From an uncultured Microbacterium sp. (GTDB taxonomy: Bacteria; Actinomycetota; Actinomycetes; Actinomycetales; Microbacteriaceae): DNA of 64,000 bases. Below the pieces are notes generated by a model. It saw only the letters and a program-made list of their open reading frames with translations. It did not search any database and was not told where the DNA came from. The stretch's first letter is position 1. Each line of letters begins with the position of its first letter. Location: positions 1-64,000 of the forward strand of contig CAJYJO010000030.1 of the NCBI GenBank assembly GCA_913774845.1. Direction: 5' to 3'. Both the position numbers and the translations under genes were made by a program. This document shows, piece after piece, positions 63,197 to 64,000 of the stretch.

Positions 63197-64000
63197 GAGA
63201 TCTCCCCGATCCAGCTCGGCTCGGCCTGCGTGGGGAAGAAGCGCGAACGGATCGCCTCCGACGCCTCTCGTGTCACCGTCTGCACGCGCTGCATGTGCTC
63301 GGGCAGGTCGGTGAGCACGTCGCTGACGGGCCGGTACTCGAGATCGTTGCGGATCTGTCCCAGCGCCCGCAGCACGGTGTTGGAGTGACCGACACGATCG
63401 GCGCGCGGATCGATCGCGCTCATGCAGTCCTCGGCGCGCTGGATCGAGTAGATGATCGAGCGCGGGAACAAGCGGTCGAGCAGGAGGAACTCCGCCGCGT
63501 TGCGCGCACTCGGCATCCCCCGATACGTGCGGAGGTACGCCTCGTACGCGCCGCACGAGCGCAGGATCGTCGTCCACGACGGCCCCGAGACCTCGGTCAG
63601 CGATCGCGTCGCGAGCAGCCGCGCCGTCATGTCGGTGCGCTCGATGCTGCGCCCCAGCGTGAAGAACTGCCACGCCTCGTCGCGGTTCGTCGACGAGTCG
63701 ACGATGCCGATCGCCAGCGCCGCGCGCTCGCGCACCCACTGGAAGAACTCATGCACCTTGTCGGTCTGCAGGCGCCGAGGCATCCGCGAGTTCGTGGTGT
63801 TGAGGATCTCCCACAGCTCGGTCGACACGATCTCACGCGCACGTCGGGCGTTCTCGCGCGCTGCGGTGAGCGAGTAGGCGATGCTCGACGGGTTCATCCG
63901 GTCGACGGCGAGGCGCGCGAGCACATCGTCGCGCCGCACCGTGTCGACGTTCTCGGGCCAGGCCGAGCCCATGACGCTCAGCAGCGAACGGCAGGCGGTG
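63193..64000 (-). CDS. Alpha-E domain (DUF403) protein, 5' end beyond the window
   Basis: At least 268 aa visible. The frame continues to the window edge (TACRSLLSVMGSAWP), and the family start LSRIAESLFWIGRYIERA lies outside, so the gene is cut by the window. Motifs ARENARRAREIVSTELWEILN and QFFTLGRSIERTDMTARLL fit alpha-E proteins, which with ATP-grasp and transglutaminase-like partners are proposed to make or break peptide-like bonds. Confidence 0.9.
   Translation of the reverse strand, partial: TACRSLLSVMGSAWPENVDTVRRDDVLARLAVDRMNPSSIAYSLTAARENARRAREIVSTELWEILNTTNSRMPRRLQTDKVHEFFQWVRERAALAIGIVDSSTNRDEAWQFFTLGRSIERTDMTARLLATRSLTEVSGPSWTTILRSCGAYEAYLRTYRGMPSARNAAEFLLLDRLFPRSIIYSIQRAEDCMSAIDPRADRVGHSNTVLRALGQIRNDLEYRPVSDVLTDLPEHMQRVQTVTREASEAIRSRFFPTQAEPSWIGEIS

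Overview
This is a very high-GC window from an actinobacterium, most likely Microbacterium or a close Microbacteriaceae relative. Supporting signs are the gene content (DUF6510 zinc ribbon, class-E-sortase-type LAxTG anchors, DUF222/HNH gene, Asp23 protein), frequent GTG starts and ATGA/GTGA overlaps, and constant reuse of the word GGATGCC/GGCATCC. Genus assignment is inference. No rRNA, integrase, transposase or CRISPR array was seen. There are two tRNA-Ser genes.

Layout. 1-414 is a hairpin-rich repeat block. 415-1993 is a three-gene redox operon (sulfite-oxidase-like enzyme, ferredoxin-reductase-like protein, DUF6510). After tRNA-Ser(GCT) and an LCP cell-wall ligase, 3.8-10.6 kb is an accessory island of different composition. 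It holds an ORC/STAND-like ATPase, a pair of 105-bp hairpin-bearing direct repeats, an unknown helical protein, and a divergent 1293-aa protein that joins a Cap4-type PD-(D/E)xK nuclease to a P-loop NTPase: a strong candidate anti-phage effector of Avs-like design. It ends next to tRNA-Ser(TGA). At 10.9-13.6 kb a two-gene operon encodes a cohesin-like, LATTG-anchored surface protein and a secreted amidase with a dockerin domain, a miniature cell-wall-displayed cohesin/dockerin pair.

13.8-27.8 kb is mostly core metabolism: DUF2254 protein, HAD hydrolase, serS, lipid kinase, photolyase, Asp23 protein, flavin monooxygenase-like enzyme, pheA, pgm and a zinc alcohol dehydrogenase. 28-40 kb is a galactan/arabinogalactan locus: sortase-anchored GH30, LacI regulator, CUT1 ABC importer, GH51 arabinofuranosidase and GH35 beta-galactosidase. 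Three near-identical LacI operators lie upstream of the GH30 gene and in the lacI/ABC divergent region. A second LacI gene with galT-galK (43.0-46.4 kb) would feed the released galactose into central metabolism through Pgm. 46.7-64 kb holds a carboxylesterase, an orphan-like DNA methyltransferase coupled to a lipoate ligase, an EamA/LysR pair, a monoacylglycerol-lipase-like hydrolase, a DUF222/HNH protein, MarR with two MFS exporters, a TasA-like protein with a SipW-type signal peptidase fused to a substrate-like domain, a remnant of an L-lactate dehydrogenase gene, and a transglutaminase/alpha-E operon running off the right edge.

Intergenic space is rich in structured repeats: a 70-bp palindromic element in five copies, a 95-bp tandem repeat, a dispersed CTTCGACAGGCTCAGG-core repeat, 43-bp and 32-bp minisatellites and several G-rich simple repeats.
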